Below, in pieces: positions 42,328 to 51,216 of a DNA stretch of 64,000 bases (its first letter is position 1; each line of letters starts with the position of its first letter). This stretch comes from Myxococcota bacterium (GTDB taxonomy: Bacteria > Myxococcota_A > UBA9160 > UBA4427). The position numbers and the translations under genes are program-made. The stretch covers positions 496,001 to 560,000 of the forward strand of contig JAWKRT010000001.1 in assembly GCA_041389495.1 (NCBI GenBank), written 5' to 3'. Under the pieces are notes generated by a model. It saw nothing but the letters and a program-made list of their open reading frames with translations, was not told where the DNA came from and made no database searches.

Positions 42328-43626
42328 TTACCCGGCTTCGCGGGGCGGCGCGCTCTCGAGCCGGCGGACCTCGGGGACGAGCAGCACGAGCGCCGTCGGG
42401 ACGACGACGAGCGCGACCGCGAGCCCGAGCGTCGGCCCGAGGCCGACGGCGCCCACGAGGAAGCCGGCGCCGAGCTGGCCGAGCGGCGCGAGCCCCACCG
42501 AGCCGAGCGAGTCCCAGGCGCTCACGCGCGAGAGCTTGTCGGGGGCGACGTGCGTGTGGAGCGCCGTGTACCAGAGCACGGCGAAGAGCTCGTTGCCGAG
42601 GCCGGCCGCGAACGCCGCGGCGGCGACGACCGCGACCGGAGCGTCGAGCGCCATGGCGGCGAGCGGCGCGGCGAACGCGAACACGAAGCACGTGCCGACC
42701 AGCATCGGTCGCCGCACCGCGACGCGCATCGCGACGAGCCCGCCGACGAGGAGCCCCGCGCCGAGCGCCGCCGCGACGCCGCCCCACGCGAGCGGCCCGC
42801 CCCACCGCCGCTCGGCGACGATCGGCCCGACGACGTGCATGCCCGCGAGGTAGCCCGTCAGCACGAGCGTCCACTGCGCGACGATCGTCCACAGCCAGCG
42901 GTGCGCGACGAACTCGCCGAAGCCCTCGCGCAGGTCGCGCAGCATGCTCCCGTCGCGCGCGTCGGGAGCGCCGACCGGGCGCTGCGCGACGCGCGGGCGG
43001 ATGCGCGCGACGAGCGCGGCCGTCGCAAAGAAGCTCGCCGCGTCGAGCGCGATCGCCGCGCCCGCGCCCGTGACGTTCGAGCCGCCGCCCGCGAACGCGA
43101 CGATCCAGCCCGCCGCGGCGCCGCCCGCGAGCAGCGCCGAGCTGTGCGCGACCGACAGCAGCGCGTTCGCGGACTGCAGGCGCCGTCGCTCGACGACGAG
43201 CGGGATCAGCCCGACGACGGCGGGCGCGACGATCCCGAACGCCGCGCCGTTCGCCGCCATCAGCAGCGCGAGCTGCCAGACGTGCGCGCGTCCGGTGAGC
43301 AGCAGCGCGGCCGACGCCGTCTGCACGACGCCCGCGAACGCCTCGGCGGCGACGATGAGGCGCCGCCGGTCCCAGCGGTCGGCGAGCGCGCCGCCGAGGA
43401 CGGTCGTGACCGCATAGCTCGCCGTGAACGCGAAGAGCACGACGCCGACGTCGCCCTCCTCGCCGGTGAGCCCGAGCACGCCGAACGCCATCGCGACGAG
43501 CGTGAGCTGGCTGCCGAACGGCGAGACGAGCCGCGCGGCGAAGAGCCTGCGGAAGTCCGCGTCGCGCAGCTGCGCGATCGCCGCGTCGAACCGGAGCTCG
43601 GACGACGCGGGGTCGTTCGTCGCCAT
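42328..43626 (-). CDS. MFS transporter (EntS/MFS_3-like)
   Basis: 432 residues from ATG at 43626. Twelve hydrophobic helices are predicted, with an N-terminal RDADFRRLFAARLVSPFGSQ and the loop motif GGALADRWDRRR between helices 2 and 3. These match the MFS_3 drug or siderophore exporter family. It probably exports a small molecule using proton motive force. The substrate is not evident. Its start is 18 bases after the GST-like gene stop, so they are likely cotranscribed. Confidence 0.78.
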   Translation of the reverse strand: MATNDPASSELRFDAAIAQLRDADFRRLFAARLVSPFGSQLTLVAMAFGVLGLTGEEGDVGVVLFAFTASYAVTTVLGGALADRWDRRRLIVAAEAFAGVVQTASAALLLTGRAHVWQLALLMAANGAAFGIVAPAVVGLIPLVVERRRLQSANALLSVAHSSALLAGGAAAGWIVAFAGGGSNVTGAGAAIALDAASFFATAALVARIRPRVAQRPVGAPDARDGSMLRDLREGFGEFVAHRWLWTIVAQWTLVLTGYLAGMHVVGPIVAERRWGGPLAWGGVAAALGAGLLVGGLVAMRVAVRRPMLVGTCFVFAFAAPLAAMALDAPVAVVAAAAFAAGLGNELFAVLWYTALHTHVAPDKLSRVSAWDSLGSVGLAPLGQLGAGFLVGAVGLGPTLGLAVALVVVPTALVLLVPEVRRLESAPPREAG

Positions 43627-43644
43627 CGCGGCCTCGCTCGGGCG

Positions 43645-44376
43645 TCAGAACTCCTGCGGAAGGCCCAGGTGCTCGGTGAACACGCGATCGCGCAGCGCGA
43701 GCAGCGACGCGTCGCAGCCGCCCTTCCAGCTCGAGTACGGCCCGCGCACGTAGTCCGGCATCGGCGACAGCGCGGGCGGGAGCGGCGCGATCAGGTTCGA
43801 GAAGCAGGCCCAGTGGACGTCGACCGCGCGCAGCGCGCTCCCCATCAGATAGGGGCCGCCGCTCGCCGCGAGCTGCGACGCGAGCAGCCCGAGGATGTCG
43901 CGCACGCGCGCGTCGGCGCGCGCCGCGGCGGCGCGATCCTCCGCGCCGTACTTCCACGGCAGCGATTCGGGCGCGTCGGCGGGGAGCCCCGCGATGAGCT
44001 GCAGCCGCCGCGTCCATCCGAGCCCGTGCTCGCCGCAGATCTCGTGACAGAGGCCGAGCATCCACGCGCGCTCGCGCGGGTCGGCCGGCACCAGCGCCGG
44101 CTCGGGCGCGAGCCGTTCGGCGAGGAACAGGATCTCGGCCCAGCCGCTGCGCGGACGCTCGTCCTCGTACATCGCGACGGGCGCGTTCGTCGCGCGCGTC
44201 CAGGCGAGCAGCTCCGGGTCGACCTGCGCGGCCGTCTGGCGCACGGGCGCGAAGTCGAGCCCCTTCACGCGGAAGACGCCCTTCGCGGCCTCGCCCCACG
44301 GCCCCGGCACGCCGGCCGTCAGCACGAGGCGCAGGCCGCCGCGCGCGCGCGCGGTGGCGACGTCGAGATACTCCAT
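43645..44376 (-). CDS. Glutathione S-transferase-like protein
   Basis: 243 residues from ATG at 44376, with GGGGAGG upstream. An N-terminal thioredoxin-like part (LRLVLTAGVPGPWGEAAKGVF, then VKGLDFAPVRQ) is followed by an all-helical domain with PYLMGSALRAVDVHWACF, similar to the GST C-terminal domain's DxxD-type segment. Catalytic Ser/Cys/Tyr is not obvious, so activity is uncertain. It may detoxify or isomerise a small molecule, or act as a binding protein. It lies between two MFS transporter genes on the same strand. Confidence 0.65.
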   Translation of the reverse strand: MEYLDVATARARGGLRLVLTAGVPGPWGEAAKGVFRVKGLDFAPVRQTAAQVDPELLAWTRATNAPVAMYEDERPRSGWAEILFLAERLAPEPALVPADPRERAWMLGLCHEICGEHGLGWTRRLQLIAGLPADAPESLPWKYGAEDRAAAARADARVRDILGLLASQLAASGGPYLMGSALRAVDVHWACFSNLIAPLPPALSPMPDYVRGPYSSWKGGCDASLLALRDRVFTEHLGLPQEF

Positions 44377-44426
44377 CGAGCGATCCTCCCCTCGTGGCGA
44401 CGGCGCGCGGGTCGCGGCGCGCCCGC

Positions 44427-45830
44427 CTAACCTGAAGTCGTCGCGCGCCGCGCGCGCTCGAGGTCGCGCGCGACGCGCGACGCGCCGGCGACGCACACGA
44501 GCGCGCTCGCGAGCGGCGCGATCGTCGGAACGAGCAGCGAGTAACGGATGGCCTCGCTGCCGTAGCGGGGCGCGATCCAGTCCGACGTCATGCCGACGAG
44601 CAGCGGCCCGGCGCCGAGCCCGACGAGCGTCGACACGAGCGTCGACACGCCCGACGCGAGCGCGCGCATGCGCAGCTTCGCGACGTTCTGGATGGTGGCG
44701 ATGAAGGGCGCCGTGAAGAACGAGCCGACGATCGAGCCGCCCGCGCTCCACCAGAGCGCGACCGGGACGCCGAGCAGCTCGTGCTCGCGCGGCCACAGCA
44801 GGAAGGCGACCAGCATCGGCACGCCGATGGCCTGTCCGATCGCCGGGATCCACAGGTACCAGCGCGCGTCCCGCGCGCCGAGGCCGTCCGCGAGCCGCCC
44901 GCCGAGCCAGATGCCGAACGCCGACGGCAGCGGGCTCGTGACGAAGTACCACGTGGCGGCCTCGACCTCGCCCATCTCGTAGATGCGGATCAGGAAGCCG
45001 GGCTCCCACATGTTGCGGCCGAGCGCCGCGAACACGGAGGCCGCGTTGGCGACCAGGATGACGACGAAGGTCGGGCTCGTGGCGAGGTAGCGGAGCGCGT
45101 CGCCGAGCGCGGGCTGCGTCGCGTCGCCGTCGCGCTGGCTCGCGCCGCGCGCGGGCTCGCGCACGGTCGCGTGGAAGAGGAACGCGAGCAGCATGCCCGG
45201 CACGCCCGCGGCGAGGAACGCGGCGCGCCAGTCCCAGCGCTCGGCGACCACGCCGCCGAGGATCATGCCCGCGCCGAGCCCGAGCGTCGCGCCGATCGAC
45301 ACGACCGAGATGCCGCGCGCCCGGTGGCGCGGCGGCAGGTAGTCGACGAGCAGCGACGCGGTCGGCGCCGTGCCGCCGGCTTCGCCGACGCCGACGCCCA
45401 TCCGCGCCGCGAACAGCTGCGCGAACGTCGACGTGAACGACGCGGCCGCCGTGAACAGGCTCCAGACGAAGAGGCTCGCCGCGATCACCGTGCGCCGCAC
45501 CCACACGTCCGCGAGACGCGCGAGCGGCAGCACGAGGAACAGGTAGACGACGGCGAACGCCGGCCCCATGAGCAGGCCGAGCTGCGTGTCCGAGAGCGCG
45601 AAGTCGGCCTTGATGCGCTCGACGAGGATCGAGACGATCGTGCGATCGAGCGTGTTGAAGGCCGACACGAGCAGCGCGAGCCCGAGCACCCAGAGCGTGT
45701 ACGGCAGCGGGAACGGGCCGTCCCAGCCTGCGCCGGCGGCGCCCGCGGCGCGCTCCGCGCGAGGGGCGCGCTCGCCCTCGACGGCCGTGTCTCGCTCGGA
45801 GGCCTCGCGGTCGGGATCCGGTTCGCTCAC
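44427..45830 (-). CDS. MFS transporter (Spinster-like)
   Basis: 467 residues from GTG at 45830, with GAGGAG five bases ahead. After a polar 40-residue N-terminus come about 12 helices. Motifs include SAFNTLDRTIVSILVERIK in helix 1, VYLFLVLPLARLADVWVRR before the second loop, and GVGEAGGTAPTASLLVDY. These are characteristic of the Spinster/hexuronate-type branch often found next to steroid and aromatic catabolic genes. It probably imports or exports an organic acid or lipid. It is the first gene of the minus-strand run 45830-41119. Confidence 0.82.
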   Translation of the reverse strand: MSEPDPDREASERDTAVEGERAPRAERAAGAAGAGWDGPFPLPYTLWVLGLALLVSAFNTLDRTIVSILVERIKADFALSDTQLGLLMGPAFAVVYLFLVLPLARLADVWVRRTVIAASLFVWSLFTAAASFTSTFAQLFAARMGVGVGEAGGTAPTASLLVDYLPPRHRARGISVVSIGATLGLGAGMILGGVVAERWDWRAAFLAAGVPGMLLAFLFHATVREPARGASQRDGDATQPALGDALRYLATSPTFVVILVANAASVFAALGRNMWEPGFLIRIYEMGEVEAATWYFVTSPLPSAFGIWLGGRLADGLGARDARWYLWIPAIGQAIGVPMLVAFLLWPREHELLGVPVALWWSAGGSIVGSFFTAPFIATIQNVAKLRMRALASGVSTLVSTLVGLGAGPLLVGMTSDWIAPRYGSEAIRYSLLVPTIAPLASALVCVAGASRVARDLERARRATTSG

Positions 45831-45867
45831 GCGGGCTCCTCGCGTCGCGCGTCGCGAGAGGCGCGGG

Positions 45868-45890
45868 CGGACGGACGGACGGACGGACGG
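45868..45890. repeat. CGGA tetranucleotide repeat
   Basis: Five CGGA units and a terminal CGG sit in the gap between the divergent MFS and Sel1-repeat genes. Slippage here could alter promoter spacing. No gene reads through it. Confidence 0.85.
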
Positions 45891-45930
45891 CGCAGCATAC
45901 CGGCTCGCCGCGCGCGCGTTGCGCGCGATC

Positions 45931-45970
45931 GGCGGAGCGCGACGGCGGATGGCGGAGCCCGACGGCGGAC
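45931..45970. repeat. 20-bp tandem duplication
   Basis: Two 20-base units beginning GGCGGAGC (45931-45950, 45951-45970) differ at two positions. They lie just upstream of the TAGGAT promoter-like site at 45997. Confidence 0.8.
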
Positions 45971-45996
45971 GGCTGCGCGCGAACGACGCCCCGCGG

Positions 45997-46007
45997 TAGG
46001 ATGCGCG
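45997..46007 (+). promoter_or_regulatory. Candidate -10 element TAGGAT followed by GCGCG
   Basis: TAGGAT at 45997-46002 lies 35 bases before the Sel1-repeat gene start. The surrounding bases (GGTAGGATGCGCG) are identical to those at 35291-35303. Confidence 0.38.
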
Positions 46008-46037
46008 GCTCGCCGGGCCAACGCGGGAGATCACCTC

Positions 46038-47843
46038 ATGCAGCGACGACAGCGGCGCCGCCACGCGGGCGTCGGCCGGACGGCGCTCGCCCTGGCGGTC
46101 GGCGCGCTCGCGTTCTCGTGCGCGACGACGCCTGCGCCGGCCGACCTCCCGCTCGCCACACTCGAGCGCGCGGCCGCGGGCGGCGACGCGGCCGCGCGCG
46201 TCGAGCTGGCGCGCCGGCTGTACGACGGGCGCGGCGTGCCGCGCGACGACGCGCGCGCGGCGACGCTCCTTCGCGCCGCGGCCGAGCAGGGCGATGCGGC
46301 CGCGCAGGCCGCGTGGGGAGCCGCGCTCTTCGAGGGCCGCGGCGTCGAGGCCGACGTCGCCGCCGCGCTGCCGTGGCTCGAGCGCGCCGCCGACGCGCGC
46401 GAGCCGCAGGCGCTCGCCGTGCTCGGCGCCGCCTACGCGAGCGGGCGCGGCGTGGAGCGGAGCGCGTCGCGCGCCGTCGCCTACTACGCGCAGGCGGCCG
46501 AGCTCGGGAGCACGCGCGCACAGCGCGAGCTCGGCGCGCTGCTCGCGTCGGGCGACTGGGGCGATGCGGAGATCGACACGGCGCTCCGCTGGTCGCGCGC
46601 GGCCGCCGAGGCCGGCGACGCACGCGCGATGGTGACCGCGGCGCGGCTCCACCTGCGCGACGACCCGCGCCACCGCGACGCGGCGGCCGCGCTGCGCTTC
46701 GCGACGCGCGCCGCGGAGGCCGGCGAGCCTGGCGCGTACGCGCTCGTCGCGCGCATCCACGCGGAGGGGCTCGGCGTCGACGTCGACCGCGACGAGGCGG
46801 TGCGGTGGCTCGAGAAGGGCGCGGCCGCCGGCGATGCGGAATCGATGACCGCGCTCGCCCTCGCGCTGCGCGAGCGCGAGCCGCGCGACGACGCCGCGGT
46901 GCTGCGCTGGCTGCGCGCGGGAGCGGACGCGGGGAGCGCGGCCGCACAGCGCGAGCTCGGGCTCGCGTACCTGCGCGGCGACGGCGTCGACGCCGACGAG
47001 GCGCAGGCGCACCGCTGGCTCGCGGCCGCCGCCGAGGCCGGCGATGCGGAGGCGCAGCTGCGGTACGGCTTCGCGCTCCTCGAGAGCACGGCCGAGGGCG
47101 ACGCCGCGCGCGGGCTCGCGCTCGTGCGGGCCGCGGGCGAGCAGGGCGACGTGCGCGCGCAGGCCGTCGTCGGCGCCGCCTATCATGCGGGCCGCGGCGC
47201 CGAGCGCGACGCGAAGGAGGCCGCGCGCTGGTACGAGCGCGCGGCCGATGCGGGGTCGGCGCGCGCGCAGTACGACCTCGCGCTGCTCTACACGAGGGGA
47301 ACGGGCGTGTTCCGCAGCCAGGCCATCGCGCGCCGCTGGCTCGAGAAGGCCGTCGCGCAGGACTTCCCGCCGGCGCTCGCGCTCTACGCCGACATGCTGC
47401 GCCGCGGTCGCGGCGTCGCGGCCGATCCGGTCGAGGCCCTGCGCCTCTCCGAGCGCGCCGCGGAGGCGGGCAACCTCGAGGGCCTCCACAGCGCAGGGCT
47501 CGCGTACGCGCAGGGCGTCGGCGCCGAGCAGAGCGCCGCGTGCGCGGTCGAGTACTTCGAGCGCGCCGCGCGCCGCGGGTTCCTCGCGTCGCAGCTCGCG
47601 CTCTACCAGCTGTATCGCGACGAGGACGCCGGGTTCCTCGACGTCGTGCGCGCGACCGCGTGGCTGATGGTGGCCGCCGACGGGGGCGCCGAGGCGGTCG
47701 CGAAGGAGCTCACCGCGGCGCGCGGGCGGATCGCGGACGGCCAGCGGCGCGCGGCCGAGGCGCTCGCGGCCGAGCTGCGCGCCGGCGTCGCCGTCGAGCG
47801 CGAACGGGCGAAGCGCGAGCGGGCCGAACGCCTCGGTGGATAG
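46038..47843 (+). CDS. Sel1-repeat (TPR-like) lipoprotein
   Basis: 601 residues from ATG at 46038. A basic n-region and lipobox ALAFSC indicate a lipoprotein. The rest is about a dozen Sel1-like repeats of 36-38 residues, recognised by A..LG..Y..G.GV..D...A..W...AA..G patterns, for example AVLGAAYASGRGVERS and LGLAYLRGDGVDADEA. These solenoids hold protein partners together in the periplasm or at the outer membrane. The C-terminal 40 residues are a charged helix (AVERERAKRERAERLGG). The stop overlaps the next start by eight bases. Confidence 0.83.
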   Translation: MQRRQRRRHAGVGRTALALAVGALAFSCATTPAPADLPLATLERAAAGGDAAARVELARRLYDGRGVPRDDARAATLLRAAAEQGDAAAQAAWGAALFEGRGVEADVAAALPWLERAADAREPQALAVLGAAYASGRGVERSASRAVAYYAQAAELGSTRAQRELGALLASGDWGDAEIDTALRWSRAAAEAGDARAMVTAARLHLRDDPRHRDAAAALRFATRAAEAGEPGAYALVARIHAEGLGVDVDRDEAVRWLEKGAAAGDAESMTALALALREREPRDDAAVLRWLRAGADAGSAAAQRELGLAYLRGDGVDADEAQAHRWLAAAAEAGDAEAQLRYGFALLESTAEGDAARGLALVRAAGEQGDVRAQAVVGAAYHAGRGAERDAKEAARWYERAADAGSARAQYDLALLYTRGTGVFRSQAIARRWLEKAVAQDFPPALALYADMLRRGRGVAADPVEALRLSERAAEAGNLEGLHSAGLAYAQGVGAEQSAACAVEYFERAARRGFLASQLALYQLYRDEDAGFLDVVRATAWLMVAADGGAEAVAKELTAARGRIADGQRRAAEALAAELRAGVAVERERAKRERAERLGG

Positions 47844-49173
47844 CGGCGCGCCCTCCTCGCTGCCGCCGCCGTCGCCGGTCGCGACGAGCGGGCTCGCGCG
47901 CGCCCGCGCGACGCTCGCCGTCCCGCACTTCGCGCCGTTCTTCGCGTCGAACTTCGCGCACTTCCTGTTCGCGCAGGTCGCGATGATGGCGCTCTCGTGG
48001 CTGATGACGGAGCTCACGGAGTCGCGCCTGCTGATCACGCTCGTGTGGTTCATGCAGGGCGTGACGATCTTCACGCTGTCGCCGCTCGCCGGCGTCGTCG
48101 CCGACCGCGTCGCGAAGAAGTGGCTGCTCGTCGGCTGTCGCCTCGCGATGGTGGGCGTCGTCGTCACGATGGGGACGCTCGTCGCGACGGACGTCGCGCG
48201 CATCGGGCACCTGTGGGTGGCGTCGGTCGTCGCGGGCACGGCGATGGCGCTGATGCAGCCCGCGGCGCAGACGTTCGTGTTCGACCTCGTCGGCCGCGAC
48301 CGCATCGAGAATGCGATCTCGCTCGGCGCGACGGCGAACGGCGTCGGCCAGGTGCTCGGGCCCGCGGCCGGCGGCGCCGTGCTCGTGCTCGTCGGCACGG
48401 CGAACGCGTTCTACCTCGCCGGCGCCGGCATGCTGCTCGCCGCGGGGCTGATCCTCGCCGTTCCCGTCTCGGGCCGCGCGGCGGCGACGGGCGAGCGCAA
48501 GCACCCCTTCGCCGAGGTGCGCGAGGGCTTCGCGTGGGCGTGGAGCGAGCGCGGCGTGCGCATCGCGCTGCTCGCGTCGACGATGGCGTTCTTCAACGGC
48601 GCGATCGTCGCGATGCGGCCCGTGTTCGCGCGCTTCGTGCTCGAGACGGGCGAGGCGGGCCTCAGTGGAATGGCCAGCGCCGCCGGGACGGGCACCGTCG
48701 TCACCGCCGTCGCGCTCTCGCTCCTCCCGCGCTTCCGGTATCTCGGCCTGTGGATCGTGGGCGGCCTGCTCGGCTACGCGATCGCGGTGTTCGCCTACGC
48801 ATTCGCGTTCTCGTACCCGTACGTGCTCGGCTGCGAGCTGCTGCTCGGCGTGAGCGGCCAGGTGTGGAACGTGACGGTGATGGCGGGGCTGCAGCTCGCC
48901 GCGCCGCCGCACCTGCGCGGGCGCGTGCTGAGCATGGCGTTCATGGTCGCCCAGCTCGGCTTCCTCGGGCAGCCGATCGTCGGCGCGCTCGCCGACCGGC
49001 TCGGCGACCGCGTCGCGCTCGGCATCTTCGGTGCGATCCCGACGGTCGTCCTGACGACCTTGTTAGTCACGCAGTGGCGCGTGCTCGCGCAGCTCGGGGA
49101 GCCCGCCCCCGGCGCGCTCGAGCCGCTCGTCCCGCCGCCGGGCGGCGGCGCTGCGGGCTCGGGAAGCGCGTGA
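47836..49173 (+). CDS. MFS transporter
   Basis: 445 residues from GTG at 47836, overlapping the Sel1 gene by eight bases. About 12 helices with the N-terminal FFASNFAHFLFAQVAMMALSW and the loop motif GVVADRVAKKWLLVG. LMQPAAQTFVFDLVGRDRIENA and LRGRVLSMAFM place it in the same broad EntS/MFS_3 group as the protein at 42328-43626. It is probably an exporter. The coupling to a periplasmic Sel1 scaffold is unusual for this family. Confidence 0.78.
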   Translation: MDSGAPSSLPPPSPVATSGLARARATLAVPHFAPFFASNFAHFLFAQVAMMALSWLMTELTESRLLITLVWFMQGVTIFTLSPLAGVVADRVAKKWLLVGCRLAMVGVVVTMGTLVATDVARIGHLWVASVVAGTAMALMQPAAQTFVFDLVGRDRIENAISLGATANGVGQVLGPAAGGAVLVLVGTANAFYLAGAGMLLAAGLILAVPVSGRAAATGERKHPFAEVREGFAWAWSERGVRIALLASTMAFFNGAIVAMRPVFARFVLETGEAGLSGMASAAGTGTVVTAVALSLLPRFRYLGLWIVGGLLGYAIAVFAYAFAFSYPYVLGCELLLGVSGQVWNVTVMAGLQLAAPPHLRGRVLSMAFMVAQLGFLGQPIVGALADRLGDRVALGIFGAIPTVVLTTLLVTQWRVLAQLGEPAPGALEPLVPPPGGGAAGSGSA

Positions 49174-49193
49174 CGGCGGGGAGCGCGGCGCGG

Positions 49194-49204
49194 TAGGGTG
49201 CGCG
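49194..49204 (+). promoter_or_regulatory. Candidate -10 element TAGGGT followed by GCGCG
   Basis: TAGGGT at 49194-49199 lies 27 bases before the Tat-protein start. GTGACG at 49170-49175, on the stop of the previous gene, sits 18 bases upstream as a possible -35 element. Confidence 0.38.
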
Positions 49205-49226
49205 CCGCACGGACGGGGGAGGCGAC

Positions 49227-50495
49227 ATGACGATCGATCGACGCGACTTCCTGAAGACGACGGCGCTGGGCTCGGCGTGGGGGCTCCTGCTCGGCGGCGG
49301 CGCGGGCGCGGCGCGCGCCGCCCACCACGAGGGCGCTGGCGACGCCGCGCAGGCGGGCGACGCGCCCGCCGGCGGCACCGAGAGCGCGGCCGCGCTCGAG
49401 GAGCTGCGCGCGGTGACGCGCGAGCTCGAGGCCGCGTTCCACGGGCAGTGGTGGCAGGTGGCCGACGCCGACGACGAGGCCGAGGCGCGCCGCTTCGTGC
49501 TCCACACGCTGCAGCACGCGCTCGAGGTGTGGCTCGAGGGCGACCCGGAGCGCCCCGTCTTCAAGCGCTTCGTCACGCCCGAGAAGAAGCTCCTCGGCGA
49601 CAACCCCGACGCCTGGTACTTCAACGCGCTCGTCGACCCCGCGCGCGAGTACCGCATCCGCGGGAACCTCGCGGGCGCGACCTACACGTCGTTCACGGTC
49701 GAGGTCGGAACGGGCGACGGCGGCATGTCGCGCAAGATCGGCGGCGCGCTCAACGACACGCAGTTCGATGCGGCGCCGAACGGCGACTTCGAGCTCCGCG
49801 TGAGCGCGACGCGGCCCGCGTCGGGCGAGCGCAACTGGCTGCGGCTCGTGCCGGGTGCCGGCAGCATCAGCACGCGCCACTACTACGAGCGCGAGGTCTC
49901 GATCGCGGCCGATCGCCTGCACCACATCCCGCTCGTGATCGAGCGCGTCGACGACCCCGGCCCGCCGCCGCCGCCGAGCGACGCGAGCGTCGCGCGCGGC
50001 ATCCGGCGGGTCGCGAACTTCCTGCGGCACAACTCGCTCCCGCCGATCAACGACCGGCCGAAGCCCTCCTTCGTGTCGACCGTGCCGAACCGCTTCAACC
50101 CGGTCGTGCGCGACGCGGGCAACCAGGAGATCGGCTTCGCGGCCGTCGACAACACGTATGCGCAGACGACCGTGCGGCTCGCGCCCGACGAGGCGCTCGT
50201 CGTGCGCGGGCGCTTCCCGAAGTGTCGCTTCGCGAACGTCGTGCTGTGGAACCGCTACCTGCAGACGCTCGACTACGCGCACCGGCGCTGCTCGCTCAAC
50301 CGCAAGCAGGTCCGCTACGAGCCCGACGGCAGCTTCGAGGTGGTCGTCGCGCACCGCGACCCGGGCGTCCCGAACTGGCTCGACATGGAGGGCCGCCGCG
50401 AGGGCACGATGTTCTGGCGCTTCCAGCTCGCCGAGGAGGACATCGCGCCGCTCGAGGCGAAGGTCGTGAAGCTCGCGGACGTCGCGAAGGCCTGA
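49227..50495 (+). CDS. Tat-exported DUF1214-family protein
   Basis: 422 residues, ATG at 49227 with GGGGGAGG seven bases upstream. The start MTIDRRDFLKTTALGSAWG is a twin-arginine signal, so the protein is probably exported folded. The C-terminal part, NRYLQTLDYAHRRCSLNRKQ followed by DMEGRREGTMFWRF, matches the DUF1214 domain; the middle is beta-rich (REYRIRGNLAGATYTSFTVE). DUF1214 proteins are found with steroid and alkane catabolism genes, but their reaction is not settled. It is followed after two bases by the EthD-like gene. Confidence 0.72.
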   Translation: MTIDRRDFLKTTALGSAWGLLLGGGAGAARAAHHEGAGDAAQAGDAPAGGTESAAALEELRAVTRELEAAFHGQWWQVADADDEAEARRFVLHTLQHALEVWLEGDPERPVFKRFVTPEKKLLGDNPDAWYFNALVDPAREYRIRGNLAGATYTSFTVEVGTGDGGMSRKIGGALNDTQFDAAPNGDFELRVSATRPASGERNWLRLVPGAGSISTRHYYEREVSIAADRLHHIPLVIERVDDPGPPPPPSDASVARGIRRVANFLRHNSLPPINDRPKPSFVSTVPNRFNPVVRDAGNQEIGFAAVDNTYAQTTVRLAPDEALVVRGRFPKCRFANVVLWNRYLQTLDYAHRRCSLNRKQVRYEPDGSFEVVVAHRDPGVPNWLDMEGRREGTMFWRFQLAEEDIAPLEAKVVKLADVAKA

Positions 50496-50497
50496 CG

Positions 50498-51181
50498 ATG
50501 GAGAAGCTCCTCTACCTGCTGCGCGACGACGCCGAGCGGCCGGGGGCCGAGCTGCGGCGCGCGCTCCTCGAAGGGGCGGCGCCCGCGCTGCGCGCCGCGG
50601 GCGCGCGCGACGTCGTCGTGAACGTGCAGGACGAGCACACGGCCGCGGGCACGCCCATCCGCAAGGAAGGGCCGCCCGTCCGCGCGATGGTGACCTTCTG
50701 GATGCAGACGGCCGACGACCGCGCGCCGTGCGAGGCCGCGCTCCGCGCCGCGGCCGCTCGCATCGACGGCTACGTCGTGAGCGAGGCGCGGCCGCTCGTG
50801 CACGCGACGAACCCGGGCGGCCGCACGGCGGGCATGAACCAGGTCACGTGCATCGCGCGCAGGCCCGGGCTCGCGGACGAGGAGTTCTTCCGGATCTGGC
50901 ACGGCGACCACCGCGCGGTCGCCGTCGAGACGCAGTCGACCACGGGCTACGTGCGCAACGTCGTCGCGTTCCGGCTCACGCCCGACGCGAAGCCCTTCGA
51001 CGCGATCGTCGAGGAGACGTTCCCGATCGAGGCGCTCACCGACCCGCACGTCTTCTACGACGCGGTCGGCGACGAGGCGAAGTTCCGCGCGAACCTCGAC
51101 CGCATGATGAAGAGCTGCGAGCGCTTCCTCGACTTCGCGCCGATGGAGTGCACGCACATGTCGGAGTACGTGCTCGGCTGA
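50498..51181 (+). CDS. EthD-domain protein
   Basis: 227 residues from ATG at 50498. The second half, MNQVTCIARRPGLADEEFFRIWHGDHRAVA, is an EthD ferredoxin-like dimeric barrel start, with the conserved F...W...H. It ends with YDAVGDEAKFRANLDRMM. The first half is a second, weaker copy of the same fold, LLYLLRDDAERPGAE. EthD proteins support P450-type ether degradation or act as dehydratases of polyketides. The direct neighbour is the Tat-exported DUF1214-like gene. Confidence 0.7.
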   Translation: MEKLLYLLRDDAERPGAELRRALLEGAAPALRAAGARDVVVNVQDEHTAAGTPIRKEGPPVRAMVTFWMQTADDRAPCEAALRAAAARIDGYVVSEARPLVHATNPGGRTAGMNQVTCIARRPGLADEEFFRIWHGDHRAVAVETQSTTGYVRNVVAFRLTPDAKPFDAIVEETFPIEALTDPHVFYDAVGDEAKFRANLDRMMKSCERFLDFAPMECTHMSEYVLG

Positions 51182-51216
51182 CGCCCCGCCCGAGCCACGA
51201 GCAGGAGCCCGCTCCC

